Source of the DNA: Ectothiorhodospiraceae bacterium
Lineage (GTDB): Bacteria > Pseudomonadota > Gammaproteobacteria > Nitrococcales > Aquisalimonadaceae
Direction of reading: 5' to 3'
NCBI GenBank assembly: GCA_007130525.1
Contig: SLSJ01000002.1
Location: forward strand, 1-41,169
Length of the DNA: 41,169 bases
Position numbers and translations under genes: made by a program
The notes under the pieces: generated by a model
What the model was told of the DNA's origin: nothing
The model's input: the letters and a program-made list of their open reading frames with translations, nothing else
The model's database searches: none
In this document: positions 9,099-18,365 of the stretch, in pieces
Numbering within the stretch: position 1 is the first letter of the stretch
Layout: each line of letters opens with the position of its first letter

Positions 9099-10691
9099 TC
9101 AGGCGGGGTGGAGCACCGTGGGTTGGGCGGCGCGGCTGTCATCACTCGCCGGATAGTCCAGCGTATAGTGCAACCCGCGGCTTTCCTTGCGTACGCGCGC
9201 GCTGGCGATGATCAACTCGGCAACCGTGGCCAGGTTCCGTAGTTCGATGAGATCGGCATTGATGCGGAAGTTTCCGTAATATTCCCGGATTTCCGATTGC
9301 AGCAGTTCCACCCGGTGCTGTGCCCGTTCCAGCCGTTTGTTGGTGCGCACGATGCCTACGTAGTCCCACATGAACTGGCGCAGTTCGTGCCAGTTATGGC
9401 TCACCACCACCTGTTCATCGGAATCGGTGACGCGGCTCTCGTCCCACGGCGGAATTTCCACGTTCTCCGGTGCCGTGGGCAGCAGGGCGGCTATGTTATC
9501 CGCGGCTGCCGCACCATAGACCAGGCACTCAAGCAGGGAATTGCTGGCCAGGCGATTCGCCCCGTGGAGACCCGTACAGGACGTTTCGCCGATGGCGTAC
9601 AGACCCGGACGGTCGGTGCGACCGTGCATGTCCACCATGACGCCGCCGCAGGTGTAATGCGCCGCGGGCACGACCGGAATGGGCTGACGCGTGACGTCGA
9701 TACCGAGTTCCAGGCAGCGATCGTGAATGGTGGGAAAATGTTCGCGAATGAATGCCGGATCGCGGTGACTGATGTCCAGATACATGCATTCCGCGCCAAG
9801 GCGTTTCATCTCGTGATCGATGGCCCGGGCCACGATGTCACGGGGTGCCAGCTCGCCACGCCGGTCGAAGTCGGGCATGAACCGGCTGCCATCGGGGCGC
9901 AGCAGCCGTCCGCCTTCACCCCGCAGCGCCTCCGAGATCAGGAAGGACTTTGCATCCGGATGGTAGAGGCAGGTGGGATGAAACTGGTTGAACTCCATGT
10001 TGGCGATCCGACATCCCGCGCGCCAGGCCATCGCGATACCGTCGCCGGTGGCGCCGTCCGGATTGCTGGTATAGAGGTACACCTTGCTCGCGCCACCAGT
10101 GGCAAGCACCACGAAGCGCGCGGACATGGCCCGCACCGTGTCGTTGACGGTATCAAGCACATAGGCGCCAAGGCAGCGATCATCTGCGCGTCCGAGGCGC
10201 CGGCCGGTAAAGACGTCCACGGCCAGGTGGTCCTCTAAAACGTCGATATTGGGTCGAGTCCGGACCAGGCCTTCGAGGGTGGTTTCGACCGCGCGACCGG
10301 TGGCGTCCGCCGCATGCACTATACGCCGGTGGCTGTGGCCGCCCTCCTGGTGGAGGTGAAGCGAGACGGTGCCGTCGGGTTTTTCCAGTGTCGAGAACGG
10401 CACGCCCATGCCCACCAGCCAGTGGATGCAAGCGGCCGCCTCGCGGGTGACGAACCGGGCAACACGCTCGTCAGTGAGGCCGGCACCGGCCTCGATGGTG
10501 TCCGCCACATGCGCGTCCAGGGAATCGTCCTCCTCCAGTACCGCGGATATGCCGCCCTGGGCATACAGGCTCGAGCCCTCGGACAGGGCGCCCTTGGAGA
10601 GCACGGCGACACGCGCGCTCTCCGGCAGACGCAGCGCCAACGTCAGTCCGGCAGCGCCGCTGCCGATGATGAGGACGTCATGAGATATCAT
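9099..10691 (-). CDS. nadB: L-aspartate oxidase
   Basis: FAD enzyme that oxidises L-aspartate to iminoaspartate, the first step of de novo NAD synthesis. The 530-aa product begins [16 protein letters not shown], a dinucleotide-binding motif, and carries [12 protein letters not shown] and [20 protein letters not shown], characteristic of this succinate-dehydrogenase-related family. Signature loops such as [20 protein letters not shown] are intact. It is divergent from rpoE across about 380 bp, the same arrangement as in several gammaproteobacteria. The ribosome site is weak (AGAGA). Long plus-strand frames across it are antisense shadows. Confidence 0.96.
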   Translation of the reverse strand: MISHDVLIIGSGAAGLTLALRLPESARVAVLSKGALSEGSSLYAQGGISAVLEEDDSLDAHVADTIEAGAGLTDERVARFVTREAAACIHWLVGMGVPFSTLEKPDGTVSLHLHQEGGHSHRRIVHAADATGRAVETTLEGLVRTRPNIDVLEDHLAVDVFTGRRLGRADDRCLGAYVLDTVNDTVRAMSARFVVLATGGASKVYLYTSNPDGATGDGIAMAWRAGCRIANMEFNQFHPTCLYHPDAKSFLISEALRGEGGRLLRPDGSRFMPDFDRRGELAPRDIVARAIDHEMKRLGAECMYLDISHRDPAFIREHFPTIHDRCLELGIDVTRQPIPVVPAAHYTCGGVMVDMHGRTDRPGLYAIGETSCTGLHGANRLASNSLLECLVYGAAAADNIAALLPTAPENVEIPPWDESRVTDSDEQVVVSHNWHELRQFMWDYVGIVRTNKRLERAQHRVELLQSEIREYYGNFRINADLIELRNLATVAELIIASARVRKESRGLHYTLDYPASDDSRAAQPTVLHPA

Positions 10692-11071
10692 GGAAGTCTC
10701 TGGGCAGGCCCGGTGACCATTCCCGGATACCGGTCGGGACGACAGCGATCGGCCGCGGTTCCCCGGTTTCGGGGCGACGCGGCAGGGGATCGTTGACTAC
10801 GGTCACGGCAACGTTCTGTTTCAGGGCATTACCTTGCAGCAATACAGATGTATCGGCTACTCTCGGTCCGCGTTATCGAAGCCCCGCCGGGACGACATCT
10901 CCCTGCCCGGCAAGATTCACTGTTTGAGTGTTTCGCGGTCCTGTGAACACGACCGGTTACAGGCCGGGGCCCCATCTAATCACAATCCGGAATCGTGTGC
11001 GAACTATCCATGTGCAGCAATGTCTATTTCGCAGAAGCGACCGGCTACAGCGCGCCGGAAGGGCTGCCTGA
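10692..11071. other. Divergent nadB-rpoE intergenic region
   Basis: About 380 bp separate the nadB and rpoE start codons. Near rpoE it holds a candidate sigma-E promoter (11001-11027) and the rpoE ribosome site GGAAGGG (11057-11063). I see no repeat element, RNA gene or recognisable small protein in it. A plus-strand frame from 10834 runs into rpoE out of frame and lacks family features. Confidence 0.6.
11001..11027 (+). promoter_or_regulatory. Candidate sigma-E (RpoE) promoter
   Basis: GAACTA (11001-11006) and TCTAT (11023-11027) are separated by 16 bp. This resembles the extracytoplasmic sigma-E consensus GAACTT-N16-TCTGA and lies about 45 bp upstream of the rpoE start. RpoE operons in gammaproteobacteria are usually autoregulated from such a site, so function is plausible, but the -10 match is only partial. 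Confidence 0.6.
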
Positions 11072-11653
11072 ATGACCGCGCCAAGCGTCGATCAGCAGCT
11101 CGTGGAGCGCGTCCAGTCCGGTGACAAGGCTGCGTTTGACGTGCTGGTTCGGAAATACCAGCACAAGCTGGTGAAGATGATATCGCGTTATGTCAGCGAT
11201 CCCAGCGAAGCACAGGATGTAGCACAGGAGACCTTTATCAAGGCCTATCGCGCCTTGCCGAATTTTCGCGGTGACAGCAGTTTCTATACGTGGATCTATC
11301 GGATCGGCGCCAATACCGCGAAGAATTACCTGGTCGCCCAGAGCCGGCGGCCGCCTGGGTCGGACATTGATGCGCAGGACGCCGAGCAGTATGTCGGCGA
11401 TCCGCTGTTGCGGGAGACCGACACGCCGGAAGGGCTTGCACAGCGCGATGAAATAGAGAAGACCGTGTTCGATGCGATTGAGGCCTTGCCGGATGACCTG
11501 AGGACGGCAATCACCCTGCGCGAGCTGGATGGTCTGAGCTACGAGGAAATAGCACAGGCAATGGACTGCCCCGTTGGAACCGTGCGTTCGAGAATCTTCC
11601 GGGCCCGGGAGTCCATCGACAATAAGCTCAGGCCGTTATTGGAGAGCAAGTAA
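11072..11653 (+). CDS. rpoE: RNA polymerase sigma factor RpoE/AlgU
   Basis: Extracytoplasmic-function sigma factor that directs the envelope stress response. The 193-aa length is typical. Region 2 contains EAQDVAQETFIKAYRAL and FRGDSSFYTWIYRI, and region 4 contains LPDDLRTAITLRELDG with a helix-turn-helix in EEIAQAMDCPVGTVRSRI. Start at ATG 11072, with GGAAGGG upstream. First gene of rpoE-rseA-rseB-rseC-mucD; held inactive at the membrane by RseA until periplasmic stress triggers RseA proteolysis. Confidence 0.97.
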   Translation: MTAPSVDQQLVERVQSGDKAAFDVLVRKYQHKLVKMISRYVSDPSEAQDVAQETFIKAYRALPNFRGDSSFYTWIYRIGANTAKNYLVAQSRRPPGSDIDAQDAEQYVGDPLLRETDTPEGLAQRDEIEKTVFDAIEALPDDLRTAITLRELDGLSYEEIAQAMDCPVGTVRSRIFRARESIDNKLRPLLESK

Positions 11654-11667
11654 GAACAGGTGAACGC

Positions 11668-12303
11668 ATGAACCAACCGTACGATGAACAGGTTTCGGCG
11701 CTGCTCGACGGGGAGTTGGCGCCGGACGAATTGCAGCGAGTGCTCGGCCATCTGCGTCGAAACCGCGCCCTGGCCAGTCGTATAGGCCGTTATGCGTTGA
11801 TAAGGGATGCCCTGCACCGCAGTCTTCCACCGCTGAGCGACGATGGTCTGGCCGACCGGATCTCCGAATCCATCAGCCGGGAATCCGCCCATTCGGGAGT
11901 GGCTCCCCGCGGGGCCCGCCGCCATTTCGCTCCTGATCGGGCGGGCTGGATGCGCACCGCCAGCGGGCTGGCAATCGCGGCGTCGGTCGCGGTGCTGGCC
12001 ATTGTCGTGTGGCCCGTGCAGCAGCCCGGAGTCGGTCCCGAGTCCGGCGACGTGTCCACAGTCGCCCGGGAACTTGCCGCCCCATCCGCGGAAACCCTGG
12101 CGAGTCGGGGCTCCGAGGTGACGCACGAGCGGACCGATGTGCATACGGTGTCCTCCGACGACATACAGTGGGATAGGCTCGATCCGGACGTGCAGGCACG
12201 TCTTGCGGGTTATGCCATGAGCCATGGTGAACAGTCGTCCGGGCGGCAGATGGGTATTGTCCCGCGCCACGTCAGAATCGTGGGTCAGGAATCGGGCCAG
12301 TAA
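11668..12303 (+). CDS. rseA: Anti-sigma-E factor RseA/MucA
   Basis: Single-pass inner-membrane protein (211 aa) that sequesters RpoE. The N-terminal domain (about 1-75: QVSALLDGELAPDELQRVL, ASRIGRYALIRDAL) matches the cytoplasmic sigma-binding fold. One membrane helix lies around residues 98-115 (GLAIAASVAVLAIVVWPV). The periplasmic tail ends with YAMSHGEQSSGRQMGIVPR, resembling the conserved MucA C-terminus. Starts 14 bp after rpoE with AGGTGA as ribosome site. In the known pathway it is cleaved by DegS and RseP, which are not encoded in this window. Confidence 0.93.
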   Translation: MNQPYDEQVSALLDGELAPDELQRVLGHLRRNRALASRIGRYALIRDALHRSLPPLSDDGLADRISESISRESAHSGVAPRGARRHFAPDRAGWMRTASGLAIAASVAVLAIVVWPVQQPGVGPESGDVSTVARELAAPSAETLASRGSEVTHERTDVHTVSSDDIQWDRLDPDVQARLAGYAMSHGEQSSGRQMGIVPRHVRIVGQESGQ

Positions 12304-12309
12304 CGGGCC

Positions 12310-13272
12310 ATGGCAAGGCGCTTGCAGCTGATACTTGCCCTGGTCGTTCTCCTTACCACAGCGCAGCTCGCTGCAGACTGGGGACAGGAGGATCCCCGTC
12401 ATTGGCTCCAGCTGATGAGCGATGCGGCCCAGTCCGTCACATTCTCCGGGGAACTGGTCTACGGGCAAGGTGATCACCTGGTCGCGCTGCAGGTCGTCCG
12501 GGTCCACCAGGAGCCCGGCAAATTCCGTGAGCGCATCTACAGCCTGAGCGGCGCCAGCCGTGAGATATTGCGCGACGCGGGAACCATGACGCGCATAACG
12601 CCCGCGGAACGTGCCATCATGGTGGATCATACGGAAATCCGTCGACGGATCACCGACCTCACCGAAGAGCAGATACGCAGTCTCGATTCCTGGTATTCGA
12701 TGATGATTGTCGGCGAAGACCGGGTCGCTGATCGCTCCGCGCTGGTCATCCGGGTCAAGCCCGAAGACTACTATCGGTATGCATACGAGTTCTGGATTTG
12801 CCGTCAGACGGGGCTGTTGCTGCGTTCGCAGATGATGGATGCCGAGGGCGACATTCTCGAACAGTTCATGTTTGTCAGCATCCGAATCGACGATGCGGCC
12901 GAGGCTGAAGTCGAACCGACGCTCGACCATGAGGGTTTCCGGCGCATCGAGGTTGAACCCGCCCGTGAGCCGGAGGATGCGGGACAATGGTCGGTGAACT
13001 CGCTGCCCGGAGGCTACCAGCTGCTGGGTGAGGGATGGCGGAACATGCACGGGATGAGAAAACCGGTAAGGCACCTGATCTATGGCGACGGCCTCGGGTC
13101 GGTTTCCATATATGTCTCACCGGACACCGGAAAACCCTTTCACGGCCAGTCGGGGCGCGGCGCGATGCATGTCGCCGGACGCATCGTCGGTGACTACCAG
13201 GTGACGGTTGTCGGTGATGTGCCGAAACCCGCGGTGCGGCGCATACTGGAAGGGCTGGAGTATCAGCCATGA
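12310..13272 (+). CDS. rseB: Periplasmic sigma-E regulator RseB/MucB
   Basis: Binds the periplasmic part of RseA and shields it from DegS; in the known system lipopolysaccharide-derived signals release it. The 320-aa protein opens with a signal peptide (MARRLQLILALVVLLTTAQL). The N-terminal LolA-like domain includes WLQLMSDAAQSVTFSGELVY and the linker leads to a C-terminal domain with GYQLLGEGW and HLIYGDGLGSVSIYV, typical of the family. It follows rseA by 6 bp and overlaps rseC by four bases (ATGA). Confidence 0.94.
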   Translation: MARRLQLILALVVLLTTAQLAADWGQEDPRHWLQLMSDAAQSVTFSGELVYGQGDHLVALQVVRVHQEPGKFRERIYSLSGASREILRDAGTMTRITPAERAIMVDHTEIRRRITDLTEEQIRSLDSWYSMMIVGEDRVADRSALVIRVKPEDYYRYAYEFWICRQTGLLLRSQMMDAEGDILEQFMFVSIRIDDAAEAEVEPTLDHEGFRRIEVEPAREPEDAGQWSVNSLPGGYQLLGEGWRNMHGMRKPVRHLIYGDGLGSVSIYVSPDTGKPFHGQSGRGAMHVAGRIVGDYQVTVVGDVPKPAVRRILEGLEYQP

Positions 13273-13730
13273 TGGAAACGCAGGGCCAGGTGATCGGAAT
13301 ACGACACGGCCGCGTCCTGGTACGCACCGTCGGCGCCGCTGGTTGCGGTTCCTGCGCTGCGGGGCGGGGTTGCGGTGCGGGGGTGCTCGGAAAGCTCTTC
13401 CGGAGGCGGTCGCCGGAGGTCGAGGCCGTGACGGATATCGATGTCGACCTGGGAGACCAAGTGATCATCGGCATGGATGACACCGGCATGCTGTACGGCT
13501 CGCTGGCGCTCTATGGGGCGCCGCTCGCCGGTCTGCTGGTGGGTATGACCGCTACCGCAATACTGTTTCCGGGATCCGGCGACGCGGTCGTTCTGATGGC
13601 TGGACTCGCAGGAATGCTCGCCGGTCTGGTCTGGCTTACGGCTATCAGTCGTCGCATTGCCGACGAGCGGCGTTATCGGCCGGTTGTTCTTCGCCGTGTC
13701 GGGAACATGGTATCGAGCCCGTTGTCGTGA
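13269..13730 (+). CDS. rseC: SoxR-reducing system/sigma-E regulator RseC
   Basis: Inner-membrane protein of 153 aa. The N-terminal region has a cysteine cluster (GCGSCAAGRGCG, residues about 25-36) that could bind an Fe-S cluster, as proposed for RseC/RsxC-associated redox proteins. Two membrane helices follow (about 80-97 and 103-125). Basic residues after the last helix suggest a cytoplasmic C-terminus. It overlaps rseB (ATGA) and precedes mucD, the usual MucC position. Its role in sigma-E signalling is modest and indirect in studied species. Confidence 0.9.
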   Translation: MMETQGQVIGIRHGRVLVRTVGAAGCGSCAAGRGCGAGVLGKLFRRRSPEVEAVTDIDVDLGDQVIIGMDDTGMLYGSLALYGAPLAGLLVGMTATAILFPGSGDAVVLMAGLAGMLAGLVWLTAISRRIADERRYRPVVLRRVGNMVSSPLS

Positions 13731-13780
13731 CGGAGAGTGACCGCGTCGGTTTCAATTTCCTCAACCAAGAGGCTTCCCCT

Positions 13781-15244
13781 ATGCATCCGAAGCTCAAGTT
13801 GCCCATGGCAGTGCCAATCGTGCTCGCTGTGCTCATGCTGGTCGGCTGGACCGGCAGCGTCGATGCGCGGGGCGGGCTGCCGGCATTTACCGACCTGGTC
13901 GAAGTCAACAGCCCGGCGGTGGTCAACATCAGCACCACCAAGAAGCAGCGAGGCGGAACAGGCCGGGAGGGACGGGGTATGCCGGAGGACGTGCCGGAGG
14001 ATCATCCGTTCCGGGATTTCTTCGACCGCTTTGACGAAGAGGGTCCGCCCGGGCGCATGCCGCGTCGGCCAGGGCCGAGAGGAGAGTCACTCGGCTCCGG
14101 GTTCATCCTCTCCGATGACGGTCATATCGTGACCAACTACCACGTTGTGCAGGATGCCGAGGAAATTGTCGTTCGGCTCAGCGACAGGCGACAGTTCACT
14201 GCCGAGCTTGTAGGTCATGATGAGCGCAGCGACCTGGCCGTACTGAAAATCGACGCCGACGATCTTCCCACCCTGAACATCGGAAGTTCCACGGAGCTCA
14301 AAGTAGGCGAGTGGGTAGTGGCCATCGGCGCTCCATTCGGTTTCGACTACTCGGTTACCGCGGGTATCGTCAGCGCAAAGCAACGCAGTCTGCCAACGGA
14401 AAGCTACGTACCTTTCATACAGACGGACGTGGCCATCAACCCCGGCAACTCCGGCGGACCACTGTTCAATCTGGATGGTGAGGTGGTCGGTATAAATTCC
14501 CACATCTTCAGCCAGAGCGGGGGGTTCATGGGGCTGTCATTCGCCATCCCCATTGAACTGGCCATGAACGTTGTCCAGCAATTGCGGGATACCGGCGAGG
14601 TGGAACGCGGCTGGCTCGGTGTGCTGATTCAGGACGTAAGCCGTGATCTGGCGGAGTCGTTCGGGATGGACCGGCCGTATGGCGCTCTGGTGGCGCAGGT
14701 CATCAATGACAGCCCGGCGGAGAAAGCCGGACTGGAGGCCGGGGACGTGATCATCACCTTCGATGGTCAGGAGATCGGGACCTCGTCGGAACTGCCGCCA
14801 CGGGTTGGCCAGATGCCGGTGCACTCCAATATCGCGCTGGAAGTCGTGCGGGACGGCGATATCAGGGAGCTGACGGTCGAACTCGGTGCGCTCCCGGACG
14901 ATCCCCAGGCCCGTGGACAGGCGCCGCTGGAGCAGCGGTCCGAGGAACCCGCCGAGACCGAGAAGCTGGGTCTGAGGCTGCGGGACCTGACGGACAAGCA
15001 GCGTGACGAACTCGGTCTGGATCAGGGCGGTGTGCTGGTGGATCGCGTCGATGAGGGTCCGGCAAGCGACGCCGGCCTGTCGAGCGGTGACGTCATTACG
15101 ATGATCAATCAGAAGCGGGTGAGTTCACTCAGCGAGTTCGAGGAGGCGGCCCGTGACCTGCCGTCGGACCGGTCGATTCCGATCCTGGTCTATCGTGATG
15201 GCGGACCGCGATTCTTCGCATTTCGCGTACCTGACGACGGCTGA
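13781..15244 (+). CDS. mucD: Periplasmic serine protease DegP/MucD
   Basis: HtrA-family protease and chaperone that degrades misfolded periplasmic proteins. I chose ATG 13781, giving 487 aa, because it opens directly into a signal peptide (MHPKLKLPMAVPIVLAVLML, likely cut after SVDA) with AAGAGG upstream; the longer GTG frame from 13727 lacks this. The catalytic triad is H121 (TNYHVV), D151 (RSDLAVLKI) and S224 (NPGNSGGP). Two PDZ domains follow (about 260-355 and 390-480). A low-complexity basic linker (residues about 53-102) replaces part of the LA loop. Last gene of the rpoE operon. Confidence 0.95.
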   Translation: MHPKLKLPMAVPIVLAVLMLVGWTGSVDARGGLPAFTDLVEVNSPAVVNISTTKKQRGGTGREGRGMPEDVPEDHPFRDFFDRFDEEGPPGRMPRRPGPRGESLGSGFILSDDGHIVTNYHVVQDAEEIVVRLSDRRQFTAELVGHDERSDLAVLKIDADDLPTLNIGSSTELKVGEWVVAIGAPFGFDYSVTAGIVSAKQRSLPTESYVPFIQTDVAINPGNSGGPLFNLDGEVVGINSHIFSQSGGFMGLSFAIPIELAMNVVQQLRDTGEVERGWLGVLIQDVSRDLAESFGMDRPYGALVAQVINDSPAEKAGLEAGDVIITFDGQEIGTSSELPPRVGQMPVHSNIALEVVRDGDIRELTVELGALPDDPQARGQAPLEQRSEEPAETEKLGLRLRDLTDKQRDELGLDQGGVLVDRVDEGPASDAGLSSGDVITMINQKRVSSLSEFEEAARDLPSDRSIPILVYRDGGPRFFAFRVPDDG

Positions 15245-15256
15245 CGCACGACAGGG

Positions 15257-15262
15257 TAGAAT
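15257..15262 (+). promoter_or_regulatory. Candidate -10 box upstream of lepA
   Basis: TAGAAT lies 13 bp after the mucD stop codon. No strong -35 is at the right distance; CTGACG at 15231-15236 would need a 20-bp spacer. It is the same hexamer as the -10 of the tRNA-Gly promoter at 41073. If used, the transcript would pass through the leader hairpin and terminator before lepA. Confidence 0.35.
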
Positions 15263-15263
15263 A

Positions 15264-15314
15264 ACGCCGGGCCGGCCCTCCGGAGCCTCTGGTCCATACT
15301 CCGGAGCCCGGCGT
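15264..15314 (+). promoter_or_regulatory. Large leader hairpin before lepA
   Basis: ACGCCGGGC (15264-15272) pairs with GCCCGGCGT (15306-15314), and an inner pair of CTCCGGAG (15278-15285 and 15299-15306) extends the stem after a 5-base bulge. The two CTCCGGAG blocks are each self-complementary as well, so alternative folds are possible. No U-tract follows, so it is not itself a terminator. It could be part of an attenuator with the terminator that follows. Confidence 0.6.
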
Positions 15315-15331
15315 CGGCGTCTAATCACGAC

Positions 15332-15352
15332 GTGCCCTTCGGGGCACTTTTT
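15332..15352 (+). terminator. Rho-independent terminator between mucD and lepA
   Basis: A perfect 6-bp stem GTGCCC (15332-15337) and GGGCAC (15342-15347) is closed by a stable TTCG loop and followed at once by TTTTT (15348-15352). The last T is 23 bases before the lepA ATG, too close for a separate lepA promoter in between. It either ends the sigma-E operon or attenuates lepA. Confidence 0.88.
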
Positions 15353-15375
15353 CGTTACAGCAGCCGCGAGGAAAC

Positions 15376-17175
15376 ATGAAGCGCATCCGCAACTTCTCCA
15401 TCATCGCTCATATTGACCATGGCAAGTCCACGCTTGCCGATCGCCTTATCGAGAAATGCGGAGCCCTGAGCGAGCGCGAGATGGCGGAGCAGGTGCTGGA
15501 TTCCATGGATCTGGAGCGCGAGCGCGGAATCACGATCAAGGCACAAAGCGTGGCCCTCAGCTACAGGGCGAGAGACGGCGAGACGTACCAGCTCAACCTG
15601 ATCGACACACCCGGACATGTGGATTTCTCCTACGAGGTGTCACGATCGCTGGCGGCTTGCGAGGGAGCATTGCTCGTGGTGGACGCTGCGCAGGGCGTGG
15701 AGGCGCAAAGCGTCGCCAACTGTTACACGGCGGTCGACCTCGGCCTGGAAGTCATACCGGTGCTCAACAAGATCGATCTGCCTTCGGCGGAGCCGGAACG
15801 GGTCAGTCAGCAGATCGAGGAGATCATCGGGCTGGACACCAGCGGGATGCTCATGATCAGCGCCAAGACCGGGCAGGGTATCGAGGAGCTCCTGGAGACC
15901 CTTGTCGAGCGGGTGCCGCCGCCGGCGGGTGAGCCCGGCAACCCCCTCAAGGTCCTGATCATGGACTCATGGTTTGACAACTACCTGGGCGTGGTCTGCC
16001 TGGTCCGTGTCCATGACGGCGCCATCCGCAAGGGCGACAGGATCAAGGTAATGTCCACCGGCCGCCAGTTCACCGTGGACCAACTGGGGATCTTCACGCC
16101 CAAGCGCACGCAACTGGATGCGCTCGAAACCGGGCAGGTGGGCTTCGTGGTTGCGGGCATAAAGGATATAGACGGCGCGCCGGTGGGCGACACCCTCACC
16201 CACGTCCATGCACCATGCGCGGAGCGCGTCCCCGGCTTCAAGGTGGTGCAGCCGCGCGTGTTCGCGGGCATGTTTCCGATCAATTCCGACGATTACGAGA
16301 ATTTTCGCGATGCCTTGCAGAAACTGCGCCTGAATGACGCTTCACTGCAGTATGAGCCGGAAAATTCCCAGGCCCTGGGTTTCGGTTTCCGCTGCGGTTT
16401 TCTGGGTATGCTGCACATGGAAATCGTCCAGGAACGGCTTGAGCGCGAGTACGGCCTGGAACTGATTTCGACGGCACCGACCGTGGTGTACGAAGTGCTC
16501 ACCACGGCGGGGGAAACCATCAATGTGAGCAATCCTTCGTCACTGCCACTGAACAACCAGATCGAGGAAATCCGCGAGCCGATCATCCAGGCCAACATAC
16601 TCGTGCCGCAGGAATACGTGGGCAACGTGATCGCGCTTTGCGAGGAGAAGCGTGGCGAGCAGAAGGACATGCAGTTCGTGGGCAACCAGATCGCATTGAC
16701 CTATGAGCTGCCGTTGTCCGAAGTGGTGCTGGATTTCTTCGACCGCCTGAAGTCCGCCAGTCGCGGATTCGCCTCATTCGATTACGAGTTCCGGCGTTTC
16801 CAGGCGGCGAACCTGGTTCGCCTGGATGTCCTGATCAACGGCGAGAAGGTGGATGCGCTTGCCGTGATCGTGCATCGGGAGGACGCTCATCCGCGCGGCC
16901 GGGACCTCACCGAAAGGCTCAGGGAGATCATCCCCAGGCAAATGTTCGAGGTCGCCATCCAGGCGGCCATCGGCAACCAGATCGTGGCCCGCTCCACGGT
17001 CAAGGCCATGCGCAAGAACGTGACCGCCAAATGCTATGGCGGGGATATATCACGCAAGCGCAAGTTGCTCGAAAAACAGAAGGCGGGAAAGAAACGCATG
17101 AAACAGGTAGGCCGCGTCGAGATACCGCAGGAAGCCTTCCTGTCCGTACTGCAGGTGGACGGCAAGAACAGCTGA
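15376..17175 (+). CDS. lepA: Elongation factor 4 (LepA)
   Basis: Ribosome-bound GTPase that affects initiation and back-translocation. The 599-aa length is canonical. G1 is AHIDHGKST (residues 11-19), G3 DTPGHVDF, G4 [11 protein letters not shown] and G5 SAKTGQG. The C-terminal domain carries the LepA-specific segment [20 protein letters not shown]. The start ATG 15376 has GAGGAAAC directly upstream. lepB follows after 34 bp, as is usual in gammaproteobacteria. Transcription would have to read through the terminator just upstream. Confidence 0.97.
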   Translation: MKRIRNFSIIAHIDHGKSTLADRLIEKCGALSEREMAEQVLDSMDLERERGITIKAQSVALSYRARDGETYQLNLIDTPGHVDFSYEVSRSLAACEGALLVVDAAQGVEAQSVANCYTAVDLGLEVIPVLNKIDLPSAEPERVSQQIEEIIGLDTSGMLMISAKTGQGIEELLETLVERVPPPAGEPGNPLKVLIMDSWFDNYLGVVCLVRVHDGAIRKGDRIKVMSTGRQFTVDQLGIFTPKRTQLDALETGQVGFVVAGIKDIDGAPVGDTLTHVHAPCAERVPGFKVVQPRVFAGMFPINSDDYENFRDALQKLRLNDASLQYEPENSQALGFGFRCGFLGMLHMEIVQERLEREYGLELISTAPTVVYEVLTTAGETINVSNPSSLPLNNQIEEIREPIIQANILVPQEYVGNVIALCEEKRGEQKDMQFVGNQIALTYELPLSEVVLDFFDRLKSASRGFASFDYEFRRFQAANLVRLDVLINGEKVDALAVIVHREDAHPRGRDLTERLREIIPRQMFEVAIQAAIGNQIVARSTVKAMRKNVTAKCYGGDISRKRKLLEKQKAGKKRMKQVGRVEIPQEAFLSVLQVDGKNS

Positions 17176-17209
17176 ACATGCCATCCGTCACGAATGGAAT
17201 TAGCCGATC

Positions 17210-17971
17210 ATGTTTTTTGATTTCGAAGTCCTGCTGGTTCTTGTCACGCTGATCACCGGTCTGACCGTGCTCTGGAGCTACCTGTCCGCGCCCGCACGCC
17301 CGAAAGGCGCCGAGCACAAGCACGGCTGGTGGGTGGATCTGTGCCGGTCGCTGTTTCCCGTCATACTTGCGGTGCTGGTAATCCGCTCATTCATGGTTGA
17401 GCCGTTTCGCATTCCCTCCGGTTCCATGATTCCGACGCTGGTTCCCGGGGATTTCATTCTGGTGAGCAAGTTTTCCTATGGTCTGCGGCTGCCTATCACC
17501 AACACCCGGATTCTGGGGGCGGGCACTCCCGAACGGGGGGACCTGGTCGTCTTCAAGTACCCCGAAAACCCCACGCAGGATTACATCAAGCGCGTTGTCG
17601 GCCTGCCCGGAGACCTGATCAGCTTCCGTACCGGTGAATTGCTGGTAAACGGTGAGACGGTACCGTCGGAAGAGGTCGGCATTTACGACGGGGGAATGGA
17701 TTACGGTGCGCGCCTGTTCACGGAGCGCGTGAACGAACTGGAGTACACTACGCTTCGCCATCGCAGTAATGCGCATCCGGATGGTGATTACGAGGTGCCG
17801 GAGGGACATTACTTCATGGTCGGGGATAACCGCGACCGCAGTGCCGACAGCCGTCGCTGGGGGTCTGTTTCGGACGAGCTGCTGGTGGGTCGGGCATTCT
17901 TTGTATGGATGAGTTGGGACATGGACGAGAACCGCATCAACTGGAGCCGCATCGGTGAACGCATCGAATAG
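17210..17971 (+). CDS. lepB: Signal peptidase I
   Basis: Inner-membrane protease that removes signal peptides from exported proteins. The 253-aa protein has two N-terminal membrane segments (about 5-25 and 48-63). The catalytic serine is S72 in IPSGSMIPTL and the general-base lysine is K127 in DYIKRVVGLPGD. Further family boxes are RGDLVVFKYPENP and GHYFMVGDNRDRSADSRRWG. It overlaps the DUF4845 gene by 17 bases, so translation is probably coupled. Confidence 0.96.
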   Translation: MFFDFEVLLVLVTLITGLTVLWSYLSAPARPKGAEHKHGWWVDLCRSLFPVILAVLVIRSFMVEPFRIPSGSMIPTLVPGDFILVSKFSYGLRLPITNTRILGAGTPERGDLVVFKYPENPTQDYIKRVVGLPGDLISFRTGELLVNGETVPSEEVGIYDGGMDYGARLFTERVNELEYTTLRHRSNAHPDGDYEVPEGHYFMVGDNRDRSADSRRWGSVSDELLVGRAFFVWMSWDMDENRINWSRIGERIE

Positions 17972-18365
17972 ACAGTTCAACCGTCTTTCCGCGCGGTCGT
18001 TGCCGGACAGCCAATCGGGAATCACCCTCCTTGGGCTCCTTGCTGTCCTTGTTGTCGTAGCTTTTGTCGGCCTGATCGCGATACGCCTCACGCCCGTGTA
18101 CCTGGAATCGCTGGAGGTCGGATCGGTATTGCGCTCGATGGAACGTGATGACGCATTGCATGGTGCCAGCCGTGCAGATCTGCGCTCGGCACTGAATCGT
18201 CGACTGCAGGTCAACAACATTGACAGCGTTGGCCGCGACGATGTGCAGTTCAACGACGCCGGGCATGGCATGGAGATCGTTGTTGACTACGAGGTGCGCG
18301 TACCCCTGGTCGCGAATCTCGATGCCATTGCCAAGTTCCGCAAAGAGGCCTTGATTCCACGGTGA
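17955..18365 (+). CDS. DUF4845 single-pass membrane protein
   Basis: A 136-aa protein of unknown function found between lepB and rnc in many gammaproteobacteria. Start is GTG 17955, inside the end of lepB, with GGAG 8 bp upstream. A membrane helix (about residues 22-43) begins SGITLLGLLAVLVVVAFVGL, reminiscent of a type IV prepilin N-terminus, but with glycine where pilins have glutamate at position 5. The rest is a small soluble domain, VPLVANLDAIAKF near the end. It overlaps rnc by four bases (GTGA). Confidence 0.85.
   Translation: MNASNRQFNRLSARSLPDSQSGITLLGLLAVLVVVAFVGLIAIRLTPVYLESLEVGSVLRSMERDDALHGASRADLRSALNRRLQVNNIDSVGRDDVQFNDAGHGMEIVVDYEVRVPLVANLDAIAKFRKEALIPR

Noticed and set aside
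8972-9211. 79-aa frame inside MITE copy C, and similar arginine-rich frames in other copies
   Set aside because: They recur wherever the repeat occurs, run into flanking genes in the wrong frame and have no start signals; they are products of the repeat sequence.
9297-10238. 313-aa plus-strand frame opposite nadB
   Set aside because: nadB on the other strand carries all family motifs; this frame has none.
10834-11124. 96-aa frame between nadB and rpoE
   Set aside because: It overlaps rpoE out of frame, crosses the candidate sigma-E promoter and shows no family features.
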